Shown here piece by piece: positions 28,459 through 38,533 of a stretch of 64,000 bases of DNA (the stretch's first letter is position 1; each line of letters starts with the position of its first letter). Source of the stretch: Leptolyngbyaceae cyanobacterium (GTDB lineage: Bacteria > Cyanobacteriota > Cyanobacteriia > Cyanobacteriales > Aerosakkonemataceae); the NCBI GenBank assembly GCA_036703985.1, contig DATNQN010000079.1, positions 1 to 64,000 on the forward strand. The letters run 5' to 3'. The notes under the pieces were generated by a model. The model ran no database searches and was not told where the DNA came from. It saw only the letters and a list, made by a program, of their open reading frames with translations. The translations under genes and the position numbers were made by a program.

Positions 28459-29499
28459 CTATTCACCATTAGTGATTAAAGCCAGAAATCGTTGATCCTC
28501 GCGAAGATGCTCGAAGTCCAATTCTTTTTGGGCCATTTCTCGATATTGTTCGGGATGTAAGTCAATTGCTTTTTGCAAACTTTCAATCGCCATCTCAATA
28601 TTGCCTTGTTGAGAATAACAACAAGCTTTGTTGTACCAAGCTCTATGTTCGTCAGGTTTAAATTGCAGAGCTTTGTCGTAACTGGCGATCGCTTCTTCTA
28701 AACGACCTACTTGTCTTAAAGCTAATCCTCTATTATACCAAGCCCAAAAGTCGTTGGGTTGAAATTCAAAAGTTTTGTCAAAAGCGGCGATCGCTTCCTC
28801 GTAGCGACCTAACTTCCACAAAGCTACTCCTTTGTTGTACCAAGCTTGATTGTAATCTGGCTTTAATTCCAGAACGCGATCGAAACTAGCCAGTGCTTTT
28901 TCATAATTTCCCCAGTCCCGTAGGGTAACGCCTCGGTTGTACCAAGCGTTAAAGCCATCGGGCTTAAACTCGATCGAGCGATCGAAACTATTGAGCGCTT
29001 CTGAGAAGCGTTGTAGCTTGCCGAGGGCAATGCCTCTGTTGTACCATGCCCAATAAGCATGAGGCTGCAATTGAACGGTTTTGTCAAAACAGATCAGGGC
29101 TTTTTCGTAGTTGCCCATGTCACTGAGGGTAATGCCTCGATTGTGCCAAGTATTAGCGGCATCCGGGTTAAATTCAAGGGCTTGGTCGAAGCTGTTAATT
29201 GCTTCTTCATACTTGCCCAATTTACCGAGTGCGATCCCTCGATTGTGCCAAATCCAGGCAGTATCGCGCTTAATCGCCACCGCTCGGTCGAAACTGATCA
29301 GTGCTTCTTCGTGGCGACCTAAATTTCCTAGTGCCAAACCGCGCTGACATAAGGCATTATGGTGATCGGGTTGAAATTTTAGGGCTGAGTCGAAATTAGC
29401 GATCGCTTCTTCATATTTTCTAGTTTCGTTCAGTCGTAATCCCTGATGGTAAAAAAATTCCGCTTCTAAACTAAGAATTTCGCTCATAACATCTGTCAT
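28459..29499 (-). CDS. Tetratricopeptide repeat protein
   Basis: Protein of 346 residues composed of about eight to nine TPR units (YEEAINSFDQALEFNPDAAN, then TWHNRGI and similar), with the same NRG and WYN motifs in each turn. The C-terminal cap AWYNKACCYSQQGNIEMAIE is almost the same as in the TPR gene at 26819-27682. It has no signal peptide or transmembrane segment. Likely an interaction scaffold; partners are unknown. Same strand as the other TPR gene but 758 bp upstream, so probably a separate transcript. Confidence 0.88.
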   Translation of the reverse strand: MTDVMSEILSLEAEFFYHQGLRLNETRKYEEAIANFDSALKFQPDHHNALCQRGLALGNLGRHEEALISFDRAVAIKRDTAWIWHNRGIALGKLGKYEEAINSFDQALEFNPDAANTWHNRGITLSDMGNYEKALICFDKTVQLQPHAYWAWYNRGIALGKLQRFSEALNSFDRSIEFKPDGFNAWYNRGVTLRDWGNYEKALASFDRVLELKPDYNQAWYNKGVALWKLGRYEEAIAAFDKTFEFQPNDFWAWYNRGLALRQVGRLEEAIASYDKALQFKPDEHRAWYNKACCYSQQGNIEMAIESLQKAIDLHPEQYREMAQKELDFEHLREDQRFLALITNGE

Positions 29500-30033
29500 C
29501 TCGCTTCAGGAAGATTTCTTTTTTCTTAAGATGCCCAAAAAACTACGGCAATTCAACAACCAAACTTGCCAATTCCAGGAAAGTGGGGCAAAAAACTGGG
29601 CTTTTACCTGGTGAAATCTACGCGCAGCAAAGAATATTAGGGCAATTGGTTGTTGAGACCGATCGAAGATGGCTATAAAAGTACAAATAGTGGTTAAAAA
29701 TGCCAATCAAACGCTATAAAAACTTATTTAAGCTAAAAACTAACCTGTAAATACCTATACCAAAAATAAACTACTGCTCATGCTATTTTATATAGTTTAA
29801 TGTTTGTTGACATTTTTCAAAATTTTTTAACTCTAGCATCCCGATATCGGAACAAAAAAGAATTTTTGAGGAGTCAGGAGCCAGAATGGAGAATTCAGAA
29901 TGCTTTTCTCTCCTGAATCCTCAATACTGACAAGCGAGAATTTTTTTCCCCGTACTGTCTTGGCTGACTGATAGCCTTTTTTGCTGTGGTCGTGGGACAA
30001 TCGCATCTGGACAAGGAAGCACCAAGTAGCAAC
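29500..30033. other. Intergenic region with short repeats
   Basis: Divergent spacer, AT-rich at 29700-29840. Around 29870-29930 it contains GGAGTCAGGAG- and CTCCTGAATCC-type sequences belonging to the dispersed CAGGAGTCAGAATT family. Short frames here lack ribosome-binding sites and were not accepted as genes. Confidence 0.4.
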
Positions 30034-31446
30034 ATGAGCGAATTATCAAACGCAGCTTACCGGATAGAAAAGGATTCAATGGGAGAACGGCAAATTCCTG
30101 CCGACGTTTATTATGGAATCCAGACATTAAGGGCGACGGAAAATTTCCCCATTAGCGGAATAAAGCCTTTACCCACTTATGTGGATGCTTGCGTGTTAAT
30201 TAAGAAGGCGGCGGCGATCGCGAATGGGGAATTAGGCTGCATACCCAAGGATATCTCTGAGGCGATCGTACAAGCAGCTGATGAAGTTTTGGCAGGAAAG
30301 TTGCGGGATCAGTTTGTGGTGGACGTTTACCAAGCTGGTGCAGGAACTTCCCACCACATGAATGTCAATGAAGTGCTGGCAAATCGGGCGCTGGAAATTT
30401 TAGGAGACGAGAAAGGTAATTACCAGCGAGTTAGTCCTAACGATCGCGTTAATTACGGACAATCGACAAATGATGTAATCCCGACGGCGATTCGGATTGG
30501 TGGATTGTTGGCTTTAGAAAGAACTTTATTTCCCGCTTTGTCAGATGCGATCGCGGCTTTAGATAACAAAGCCGAAGAATTCAAAGATATCGTTAAATCG
30601 GGTAGAACTCACCTTCAGGATGCCGTACCGGTGCGACTGGGAGAAAACTTCCGCGCTTGGGCGCAAATCCTCACCGAACATACGATTAGAATTGAAACTG
30701 CTTCCGGGGATCTCACTTTACTCGGTTTAGGCGGTAGTGCGGCGGGAACCGGATTAAATACTCATCCCCAGTACCGTTTTCGGGTAGCAGAAATTTTGGG
30801 ACAGTTAATTGAAAAACCTTTACGTCCCGCACCTCACATGATGGCGGCAATGCAAAGTATGGCCCCATTTGTCAACGTTTCCGGTGCTTTGCGGAATTTG
30901 GCCCAAGATTGCGTGAAAATTTCCCATGATTTACGGTTGATGGACTCTGGGCCAAAAACTGGCTTTAAGGAAATTCAACTACCCCCAGTTCAACCGGGTT
31001 CTTCGATTATGCCCGGTAAGTACAATCCGGTGATGGCAGAGATGATATCGATGGTTTGTTTTCAGGTGATGGGGTACGATTCTGCGATCGCTCTCGCTGC
31101 CCAAGCGGGACAATTAGAATTAAACGTGATGATGCCCTTAATTGCCTACAACTTAATTCAAAGTATTGAAATTCTCGGCAATGCTTTAGCCGCTTTAACT
31201 AATCAGTGTTTGGTAGGAATTACCGCTAATACTCAGCGTTGCAGAGATTACGCCGAAGGAAGTTTAGCTTTAGTAACCGCACTCAACACTCATATCGGTT
31301 ATCTCAATGCCGCAGCCGTTGCAAAAGAATCTCTAGAAATTGGCAAATCTTTACGTCAGATTGTATTAGAAAAAAATCTAATGAGTGAAGAAGAGTTAGC
31401 CAAAGTTTTAGATTTAGAAAAAATGAGCCAAATGCCCAGCGAATAG
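30034..31446 (+). CDS. aspA: Aspartate ammonia-lyase
   Basis: Fumarase/aspartase superfamily enzyme of 470 residues, predicted to convert L-aspartate reversibly to fumarate and ammonia. The opening YRIEKDSMGERQIPADVYYG and the TLRATENFPIS segment fit aspartase rather than fumarase C. The substrate-site elements are QAGAGTSHHMNVNEV, GRTHLQDAVP and the signature loop GSSIMPGKYNP with its flexible catalytic Ser. The longer frame begins with GTG at 29986; ATG 30034 gives a length close to other aspartases. Standalone gene. Superfamily call is certain; substrate call is strong but not absolute. Confidence 0.87.
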   Translation: MSELSNAAYRIEKDSMGERQIPADVYYGIQTLRATENFPISGIKPLPTYVDACVLIKKAAAIANGELGCIPKDISEAIVQAADEVLAGKLRDQFVVDVYQAGAGTSHHMNVNEVLANRALEILGDEKGNYQRVSPNDRVNYGQSTNDVIPTAIRIGGLLALERTLFPALSDAIAALDNKAEEFKDIVKSGRTHLQDAVPVRLGENFRAWAQILTEHTIRIETASGDLTLLGLGGSAAGTGLNTHPQYRFRVAEILGQLIEKPLRPAPHMMAAMQSMAPFVNVSGALRNLAQDCVKISHDLRLMDSGPKTGFKEIQLPPVQPGSSIMPGKYNPVMAEMISMVCFQVMGYDSAIALAAQAGQLELNVMMPLIAYNLIQSIEILGNALAALTNQCLVGITANTQRCRDYAEGSLALVTALNTHIGYLNAAAVAKESLEIGKSLRQIVLEKNLMSEEELAKVLDLEKMSQMPSE

Positions 31447-31447
31447 T

Positions 31448-31506
31448 TGGTAGTAAGGACTTCAATCCTCTCATTCTCAACAACTAAGGACTAAAGTCTT
31501 TACTAC
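31448..31506. repeat. Palindromic repeat (AGGACT...AGTCTT family)
   Basis: GGTAGTAAGGACTTCAATCC is mirrored by GGACTAAAGTCTTTACTAC near 31486-31504, forming a long imperfect hairpin. A related copy lies at 62846-62909. Confidence 0.5.
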
Positions 31507-31511
31507 AAACA

Positions 31512-31548
31512 TTGTAGGTTGGGTTTCGTTCCGCAACCCAACCTACAA
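31512..31548. repeat. Palindromic repeat TTGTAGGTTGGGTT
   Basis: TTGTAGGTTGGGTT (31512-31525) pairs perfectly with AACCCAACCTACAA (31535-31548) around a 9-nt loop. It lies between convergent genes and could act as a bidirectional terminator, but is a type of palindrome widely dispersed in cyanobacteria. Confidence 0.6.
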
Positions 31549-31589
31549 ATGATTAAATTCAGAATTCTGACTCCTGAATCGGAGAATTC

Positions 31590-34500
31590 TTACTTCTGAG
31601 CAGATGGCAAACTCAAATTATCTCTAAGAGTTTGTTCTTGTCTCCTCACTGCTGCCAATAATTCCGCATTTTGCAGAATCACCCCTACTTGATTATTAAA
31701 CACTTGCATATATTTCTGATCGTTCTCATCAAAACTGGTTTGAAAACAAAGTGGTACTTCAACGCCATAAATGGGGTGAAAATCTGCCAACTCACCAGGT
31801 ATTTTTTTATTAACTAATTGAGTAACACCGATCAGATCGCCATCGGGATTGCAAATTGGCATACAAAGTAAACTACAGGTGCGATATCCAGTTGTTCGAT
31901 CGGTCTTTTTAGCAGTATCCGAACCTGGGTAATCGTATAAATCGAAAGGAATATTAACTATTTCACCAGTGTCGGCAACTTTACCCGCATAACCCTGTCC
32001 TATTTGCAAGCGTAATTCTCTTTCCGTACCATCTTGAAAGGAGATTTTCGTCCATAGTTGTTTGGCTTCGCGATCGACTAACCAAAGCGTACTGCGATCG
32101 GCATTCATTAATTCTTTGGCGGCATCCATTACCCGCTTGAGAATTTCATCTAATTCTAAGCTACTTTGACTTACCGATCGAGTTGCTGCCATCAAAGCTG
32201 CTGCTACTCGTTGCCCTCTAGTTGTTTTATGATAAGTACGGAAACTTTCTAAAATCATTTGAATTAAAGATGCGTTTTCCGCAAATCTTTCTTCATCTGC
32301 TTGAGTAAATCCTTGCGGATCGATTCTTTCCGCTAAAGATGCAGATGATTCGTAAAATATCTTTAATTTATTAATTAATTGGACGACAGCTACTAAATTA
32401 CCTTGTTCGTTTAATAATGGTAAAGTTAACATTGTATAGGTACGATAACCATTTTTTTTGTCTTGTTCTTTAGCAGTAATCGAACGAGGGTCGTCGTAAA
32501 AATCATAAGGGATATTGACAGTTTGCTTGCGGGCAGCTACTTCACCAACAATTCCTTTATTAGCAGGTACGCGAATTTCTAAAGACTCGTTGCCTTCTGA
32601 TTCGGCAATAATTGACCAAAATTCATTTCGCTCTTCATCTAATAGAAAAATGGTCGTGCGATCGGCACTCATGGATTTACCCATTTTCAGGGTAATCGAA
32701 CGCAAAGTACTATCGAGAATATCATCAAAACCTTGACCGTCCATCACTTGAGTCAGCATTGCCAAAGTTTGGCTAACCACATTTTGCGGCTGACTTTCGG
32801 CACGTCTTTTTACTTCTGCAAATTCTCTAGCGTGCTGCAAAGCGACTCCCACTTGAGAATTAAATATTTGCATATATTTTTGGCTATTAGCATCAAAGCT
32901 ATCCTGAAAACATTCAGGTGCTTCTGGCCAATCATTGGGGTCGTATTCGGGAAAATCACCCTGTTTTCTTTTATTAATTAATTGGGTAACCCCCAGCAAT
33001 TCCCCATCGGGATTAAAAACCGGCATACAGAGTAAACTACAAGTACGATAACTTGTTTTGCGATCGGTTTGTTTGGCTGTTTCAGATTCGGGATGGTCGT
33101 ACAAATCGAAAGCTATATTTACAGGTTGACCCGTAGCTGCTACTTTGCCAGCAAAACCTTGTCCTATTTGTAATTCTAAAGGAATTACCGAACCATCTTC
33201 TTTAGTTATTTTTGTCCATAATTTACTTCTTTCTTCATTCAATAACCATAAGGTAGTGCGATCGGCATTCATCAATTTTTTGGCAGCTTCCATCACCCGC
33301 GTGATAATTCCTTCCGCATCTAAGCTACCCAGAGAAACTAACCGCGTAGCTTCAGTTAATGCTTCTGAAGCTTGCAATCTTTGAGTTAATTTATAGCAAT
33401 AATGGCATCCTTGTAAAATTCTCTGTAATTCCGGTGCGTATTCAGCTAATTGTTGTTTATCGGTTTCGGTAAAACCTTGTTTGTCAACTCTTTCTATAAA
33501 AGGTACGGCAGTATTATTAGGTTGCTTGACTTTGTTAACTAATTGAATAAAAGCAAATAAATCTGATTGAGCATTTGCTAAAGGCAAGGTAAATTCATTG
33601 TAAATTTTATAAGCGCTAATTCTATCTTGTTCTTGAGCAACAAAAGAATACCAGTTTTCCGATAAATGAGCGGGAATATTGACGGCTTTTTTATAAATCG
33701 TAACTCTGCCTGCGGTTTGGTTATTGGCAAGAATTTGAATTTTGGTTGGACTGCCATCTGCGGTTTGAGCGACGATCGACCAAAGTTCATTTTTTTCTTT
33801 ATCTATGAAAAAGATATTGATGCGATCGACGCTGAGTAATTCGCCCATTTTCAGGGTAATCGAACCCAATATTTCATAGAGAACGTCATCAAAATCTTTT
33901 CCTTCTTTGGCTTCAAGCAAGGAAAGGAGTTTTTGTTCTTGTTCGGCAACTAAGTGCTTGAAATCAGGTTGCAAAGTTGCCAATGCTTTATGCAGCCAAA
34001 AGGAGTTAAAAACTGCCGCGTAAATCCGGTTGTAAACTTTTAATTTACCTGCCTGTTTAACTACTACTCCAGAAAGACGCAATTCCATTTGTTCCCGGCT
34101 TTCGTCCGCAGGAATTTCGCCTCTTAGTAAGATTTCTTGATAAATTTTTAGTAGTGGCTTGGTGTTTTGTCCGATTCTGAGCAAGCGATCGCGAATTGTT
34201 TTCAGGTGTGCGGGTTCGTCTTGCGCTTCCCAATTTTCAATGATTTGAGTCTGGATTAGATTTTCTACCCACTCGACTTCGCTACCTGAGAGACCTAAAG
34301 ATTTAGAATTATATATTAAATTACAAATTTTTTGCGTGAGAAATGGTTGCCCTCCAGTCCAGGCTAAAATCGCGTCTAAAACTGCTTGGGGATTACTAAC
34401 TTTTCCGGCTAATCCTTGGGCGAGTGGTTGGGCTTCCGCGAATTTAAAACCGTGTAATTCGATCGCGCGACCGATATTAAAGGGAGTGCAGGTTTTATCT

Positions 34501-35090
34501 TGGATTAAATCGGAGGGAGTTGCCACTCCTAGTAAGGCAAAAGTGAGGCGATCGTATTCGTTGCACGAGCGAATAAATGCAAAAAAATCATCGTTACGAA
34601 AGGATAAACTGAGAGTACTATCAATTTCATCGATAAAAATAACTATTTTTTGACTGACGCATTCTAGCAATACTTGTTCGATAAATTCACTCAATCTTTG
34701 TACGGGGGAAATGAATTCGCGATCGCGCAACCACGATCGCAAATTTATTTGTAGCTGAAAACAAGTTACCAGCCGTCTCATCAATCCTGCATACCACTGA
34801 TCCGGCGTGATATCTTGGCTACCGATTTTGTTTAAATCGATCGCCGCGCAAGCAATTCCTTCTGCTTGCAAGCGGTGCATCGTTCGCACGCGCAGGCTAG
34901 TTTTTCCCATCTGGCGGGAATTGAGTACGTAACAAAATTCCCCTGCTTTTAACCCTTGATAAAGTTCGTCATCAGCTTGTCGCACTACATAAGTGGGGGA
35001 ATCTAAGGGTAAATGTCCCCCCACTTTGTAACTATAAGTCGAGTCTGGCTGTTCGCTCATTAATGGTTCTGGTTTTGTAGAAAACACCAT
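31590..35090 (-). CDS. AAA-like (AAA_35) ATPase with four GAF domains
   Basis: Soluble protein of 1166 residues. The N-terminus is an AAA_35-type P-loop ATPase (about 20-375) with Walker A variant NSRQMGKTS (57-65) and Walker B IFIDEID (151-157). Four GAF domains follow at about 400-560, 590-755, 790-950 and 980-1145. GAF1 resembles GAF3 and GAF2 strongly resembles GAF4, so a GAF pair has duplicated in tandem. GAF3 keeps the full cyclic-nucleotide NKFDE pattern (N906, K907, F928, D932, E933); GAF1 and GAF4 keep it partly. There is no catalytic output domain beyond the ATPase. The start lies 75 bp after the stop of the HTH-TIR-AAA_35 gene on the same strand, which suggests an operon. A second start at residue 11 is possible. 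Confidence 0.85.
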   Translation of the reverse strand: MVFSTKPEPLMSEQPDSTYSYKVGGHLPLDSPTYVVRQADDELYQGLKAGEFCYVLNSRQMGKTSLRVRTMHRLQAEGIACAAIDLNKIGSQDITPDQWYAGLMRRLVTCFQLQINLRSWLRDREFISPVQRLSEFIEQVLLECVSQKIVIFIDEIDSTLSLSFRNDDFFAFIRSCNEYDRLTFALLGVATPSDLIQDKTCTPFNIGRAIELHGFKFAEAQPLAQGLAGKVSNPQAVLDAILAWTGGQPFLTQKICNLIYNSKSLGLSGSEVEWVENLIQTQIIENWEAQDEPAHLKTIRDRLLRIGQNTKPLLKIYQEILLRGEIPADESREQMELRLSGVVVKQAGKLKVYNRIYAAVFNSFWLHKALATLQPDFKHLVAEQEQKLLSLLEAKEGKDFDDVLYEILGSITLKMGELLSVDRINIFFIDKEKNELWSIVAQTADGSPTKIQILANNQTAGRVTIYKKAVNIPAHLSENWYSFVAQEQDRISAYKIYNEFTLPLANAQSDLFAFIQLVNKVKQPNNTAVPFIERVDKQGFTETDKQQLAEYAPELQRILQGCHYCYKLTQRLQASEALTEATRLVSLGSLDAEGIITRVMEAAKKLMNADRTTLWLLNEERSKLWTKITKEDGSVIPLELQIGQGFAGKVAATGQPVNIAFDLYDHPESETAKQTDRKTSYRTCSLLCMPVFNPDGELLGVTQLINKRKQGDFPEYDPNDWPEAPECFQDSFDANSQKYMQIFNSQVGVALQHAREFAEVKRRAESQPQNVVSQTLAMLTQVMDGQGFDDILDSTLRSITLKMGKSMSADRTTIFLLDEERNEFWSIIAESEGNESLEIRVPANKGIVGEVAARKQTVNIPYDFYDDPRSITAKEQDKKNGYRTYTMLTLPLLNEQGNLVAVVQLINKLKIFYESSASLAERIDPQGFTQADEERFAENASLIQMILESFRTYHKTTRGQRVAAALMAATRSVSQSSLELDEILKRVMDAAKELMNADRSTLWLVDREAKQLWTKISFQDGTERELRLQIGQGYAGKVADTGEIVNIPFDLYDYPGSDTAKKTDRTTGYRTCSLLCMPICNPDGDLIGVTQLVNKKIPGELADFHPIYGVEVPLCFQTSFDENDQKYMQVFNNQVGVILQNAELLAAVRRQEQTLRDNLSLPSAQK

Positions 35091-35165
35091 ATTGAATAAC
35101 TCAAGTTTCTGCTGACTGATTACGACTGAATATAAAATTTACTTTTGCGATCGATTAAGCTACAT

Positions 35166-37064
35166 CTAAATGCAGGACAATCCCGATCGCTTAATTACTA
35201 AGCGATCGCCAAAATACTGCCTGTATAATTCAAATCGAGGTGTTACTTCATTTCCCCGCAACTGCACCAATCCCAAACTATGTAATTTAAACGCTAACAC
35301 AGACTCTAGCTCCACAGGTTCCTTCGCTGTCACTACTTTAGCGAAAGCCGCCGCTAATTCAGGATGTTCTTGTAAATTCCACAAATGCCGCCGCAGATGA
35401 TCGCCATAAATTCCCGCTTCGGTAGGTGCAATTTCTAATAATTCTTCTAAAGTAATTTTTTGTAGGGCAGCATGATAAAAAGCTACCCTGATCAAATAAG
35501 GATGCCCACCTATAATACTCATTAATTTTTCAATATAATTGGTTTGCCAATCCAATCCATGCCGCTGCGCCAAATCGTAAACTTGCTGTTGGCTAAATTC
35601 CGACAATTCGATCGGCAATCCCACATTAAACGGCGATTGATTCACATTCAGGGGAATATAAACTTCCGTTGAATGTACTACTATTAATCGCAGTTTTTCC
35701 CATAAGAAACTGTCGCTATCACTATACCCCGCTTCTTCATACCACGCCCGCAACAAACCGAAAAAGTCATCAGCAATATTGGGATATTGAAAAACGCGAT
35801 CGACTTCATCCAAACCTAATACTAAAGGGCTATCTATTTGTGGCAAAATACAATCTTCAAAATAAGCAGTACAATTATCTTTACTGCCATAAGTATCCGT
35901 CCAATACTCATCTACTTGATTCGGTAATTTTAACTTACGAGAAATTTTCGTACAAAACCATCGCAGTAATTCGTTCAAATTCGTAAATACTGCCGTGTCT
36001 GCGTGTTGAAAACTTAACGGCACTGTACGATATCCTTGTTCTTTAGCTTGATAAAGAATTCTCGCCATTAACGAGGTTTTTCCCATCTGCCTGGGAGCTT
36101 TAATTCTAATCAAAGCCCCCGGTTGCATAATAGCTTTATAACATTGAATTTCATGAGGAAATCGTTCGATATAAAATGTAGAATCTAACCGAACTTGACC
36201 GTTTGGTAATTCTGGTTCTCCGACTGGTGAAGGAGAAGGAATTTTAGAGATTGTTTCTGATATTTCGCTAGAAGCAGTAAGGATAGGATCGGAGTTCGAT
36301 AAACTAATCTCGGTTTCCCATTCCTCATAACTTTCTACTCCCCATTCTCCCTCTTTTGTCAGTAAGTTGATAGTTTCTTGAATAATCTGGGGGGTGTCTT
36401 TAAGTGAAAACCATTCCCTTTTGCGCGTTTCATCCAAATAACTGCGTAAATCGTGATTTAAATTTAAATTAGCCGGACAGTTAATCCGCAATTGCAATAC
36501 CATAGGTTTACGATTTTGACGCGATTCGCGCAGTTCTTTAGCTCTTCTCAATTCCTCAATTACCATTTCGCTAACGGCAGCTTGGGGAGATAGCAATAGT
36601 AAAAAGTAATCGCATTGCTCTAATTGTAAATCGATTTTTGTCAGCCAATCGGGATCGCATTGTTGACCTGTTGCCACGTTAGCCATAAAAGCTTGATGTC
36701 CCGCACCTGAAATCGCTGCATAGAATTGTGCTGCTATATTAAAATCTAGTTCTAGGCTGCAATAACTAATAAAAACTCTGGAAATTTTTCCCTCTTCTTG
36801 CTTTCTTTGCCGTTCTATTACTCTTTCTATAGCGCCTCGAAACTTTTTTTTAGTAACTTTTTCGCCTAAAACTTGAGAAAGCTTTTGCCATAGTTTATAA
36901 CCGACGTATTTTTCTACGTATTCGGGGTTAAGTGGATAAATCTGCTCGTAAGTCTGCCCTAGCCAAGAACCAATGAAAACTTGCCTCTCTAAGTCATTCA
37001 AGTGTTTTCCGGTTCTACTGTGGATTAATTCGTCTAACAATTCTAAAGCTTCTTTAACTTCCAT
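35166..37064 (-). CDS. HTH-TIR-AAA_35 multidomain protein
   Basis: Protein of 632 residues with three parts. Residues 1-85 (ELLDELIHSRTGKHLNDLER, then a TYEQIY-type helix pair) match the N-terminal HTH seen in VMAP/vWA-MoxR-associated proteins. Residues 94-235 form a TIR domain (RVFISYCSLELDF, DYFLLLLSP) with a Glu at the expected NADase position (E171 in SEMVIEEL). Residues 285-625 form an AAA_35 ATPase with Walker A APRQMGKTS (323-331) and Walker B VLGLDEVD (415-422). TIR plus P-loop architecture is typical of bacterial conflict and immune proteins, so NAD-dependent signalling or cell-suicide activity is plausible but unproven. First gene of a likely operon with the GAF ATPase. Confidence 0.85.
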   Translation of the reverse strand: MEVKEALELLDELIHSRTGKHLNDLERQVFIGSWLGQTYEQIYPLNPEYVEKYVGYKLWQKLSQVLGEKVTKKKFRGAIERVIERQRKQEEGKISRVFISYCSLELDFNIAAQFYAAISGAGHQAFMANVATGQQCDPDWLTKIDLQLEQCDYFLLLLSPQAAVSEMVIEELRRAKELRESRQNRKPMVLQLRINCPANLNLNHDLRSYLDETRKREWFSLKDTPQIIQETINLLTKEGEWGVESYEEWETEISLSNSDPILTASSEISETISKIPSPSPVGEPELPNGQVRLDSTFYIERFPHEIQCYKAIMQPGALIRIKAPRQMGKTSLMARILYQAKEQGYRTVPLSFQHADTAVFTNLNELLRWFCTKISRKLKLPNQVDEYWTDTYGSKDNCTAYFEDCILPQIDSPLVLGLDEVDRVFQYPNIADDFFGLLRAWYEEAGYSDSDSFLWEKLRLIVVHSTEVYIPLNVNQSPFNVGLPIELSEFSQQQVYDLAQRHGLDWQTNYIEKLMSIIGGHPYLIRVAFYHAALQKITLEELLEIAPTEAGIYGDHLRRHLWNLQEHPELAAAFAKVVTAKEPVELESVLAFKLHSLGLVQLRGNEVTPRFELYRQYFGDRLVIKRSGLSCI

Positions 37065-37461
37065 ACCTACTCCTTTAAATAAAATTAAAATTCATATCCG
37101 TAGTATTTCGCAAAAATTAATAAGCTTTTATGAGGTTTTATGAGATTTCATGAGGTTTTAAACTAGATAATAAAACAGGTGATTTTGGAAAATGGTATTT
37201 ATCTCAAAAAAGCGAGCTAATTTATGAGCTTTTTTGGTTACTATTTCCGGAAATATCCGTAAAAATAATGATAGTTGTCACTATTCCATAAAGTGCAAGA
37301 TAAAAACATCAAACAGCGATCGCGGTTAAGCTAGTAGAAAGCTGAATATCCGCAGCGAATCGGTCATCTTAACTAATTCTCTGCTTTAACCAGCCCGTAA
37401 AAAAATTATCAATCTAAATACCAGCTATTTGCCAAACTCGGATTCGATCGGAGAAATGCTC
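37065..37461. other. Divergent promoter region of TIR and HD genes
   Basis: A 397-bp spacer with diverging genes on both sides. TTATGAGGTTT-type repeats lie at about 37129-37160. CAAAAAAGC (37205-37213) pairs with GCTTTTTTG (37228-37236), a hairpin flanked by A/T runs that could terminate or attenuate in either direction. The promoters of both signalling genes should be here, so shared control is possible. Confidence 0.45.
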
Positions 37462-38496
37462 ATGTTTAGTCTCACAGATGTCATAATTAATACCTGCATC
37501 GAACGCCTAGAAGCAGGTTACCGCAATACTTACGGCAACATTCAACCAGACTATACCGATCTTATCCGCTCGATCGCCTACATGGTATTGGACAATATAG
37601 CCACTAGCAACGCCCTTTATCACGATGTCGAACATACCGTCTTAGTAACCTTAGTGGGACAAGAAATACTGCGGGGTAAGCAAGTTCGCTACGGTAACGT
37701 TTCGCCTGAAGATTGGTTGCACGTCATCATTGCTTTGTTGTGTCATGATATCGGTTACGTTAAAGGAACTTGCGATCGAGACAACATTAGTGGAAAAATC
37801 TATGACAAGGGAATCGACGGCGAGATAATTTCTCTGCCAGAAGGTTCCACCGATGCTAGTTTTACTCCTTACCACGTAGACCGAGGAAAACAATTTATTG
37901 AAGAAAAGTTTTCCGGTCATCAATTGATTAATGTGGAGTCGATCAAACACTACATTGAATTAACCCGTTTTCCCGTACCCAAAGATGACGCCCATCAAGA
38001 TACTGCTAACTATCCCGGTTTAGTTCGGGCAGCTGATTTAATCGGTCAATTAAGCGACCCTCACTATTTAGAAAAATTACCTGCTCTATTTTATGAATTT
38101 GAAGAAACGGGAATGAATAAAATTTTGGGGAATCATCACCCCCAAGATTTACGAGCTAGCTATCCTAACTTTTTCTGGAATGTGGTTTATCCTTATATTC
38201 AAGAGGGATTGCAATACTTGCAAATGACGAAAGAAGGGAAACAAATCATTACTTATTTGTATCATAATGTATTGGTAGTAGAATTGGAAAATTTCGATAA
38301 TCAGAGTAAAGAGGTAATTCCCGATGAGATAGCATTTCCCTCCTTTCGGGGAATGATTGGTAAGCACGCAAAACCGAATATTTATGAAAAACCTAAGGTG
38401 GTCAGCCAGAAAATTAAGAGTATACCAATCTTATTTTTTCCGCAAAAAATCCGGAGAAATCGCAAAATAAAGACAAAATTATGTTCGTTTGAATGA
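37462..38496 (+). CDS. HD-domain phosphohydrolase
   Basis: Protein of 344 residues with a metal-dependent HD phosphohydrolase domain. The metal ligands are likely in YHDVEHT (His of the first helix), the doublet in LLCHDIGYVKG, and a distal Asp in RAADLIGQLSD. The pattern resembles cyclic-nucleotide phosphodiesterase-like HD proteins, but the substrate is not determined by sequence. A TTG at 37429 could open the frame; ATG 37462 is chosen because GGAG lies eight bases upstream. The C-terminus has a basic tail (KIRRNRKIKTK). It diverges from the TIR-AAA gene and ends in a strong terminator. Confidence 0.85.
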   Translation: MFSLTDVIINTCIERLEAGYRNTYGNIQPDYTDLIRSIAYMVLDNIATSNALYHDVEHTVLVTLVGQEILRGKQVRYGNVSPEDWLHVIIALLCHDIGYVKGTCDRDNISGKIYDKGIDGEIISLPEGSTDASFTPYHVDRGKQFIEEKFSGHQLINVESIKHYIELTRFPVPKDDAHQDTANYPGLVRAADLIGQLSDPHYLEKLPALFYEFEETGMNKILGNHHPQDLRASYPNFFWNVVYPYIQEGLQYLQMTKEGKQIITYLYHNVLVVELENFDNQSKEVIPDEIAFPSFRGMIGKHAKPNIYEKPKVVSQKIKSIPILFFPQKIRRNRKIKTKLCSFE

Positions 38497-38500
38497 AGAT

Positions 38501-38533
38501 AAAAAAAGAGTGGATATTTACCACTCTTTTTTT
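38501..38533 (+). terminator. Rho-independent terminator of HD gene
   Basis: AAAAAAAGAGTGG (38501-38513) pairs perfectly with CCACTCTTTTTTT (38521-38533) around a 7-nt loop; the 3' arm itself supplies the T-run. It begins 5 bp after the stop codon. Confidence 0.85.

Noticed and set aside
27140-29347. Plus-strand frames opposite the TPR genes
   Set aside because: Antisense shadows of repeated TPR codons; the minus strand encodes clear TPR motifs.
29506-29706. 66-residue minus-strand frame upstream of a TPR gene
   Set aside because: No ribosome-binding site, composition unlike neighbouring proteins, lies in promoter region.
30034-31446. Fumarase class II (fumC)
   Set aside because: The N-terminal region and the DVYYGIQTLRATENF segment fit aspartase better; fumarase remains a less likely alternative.
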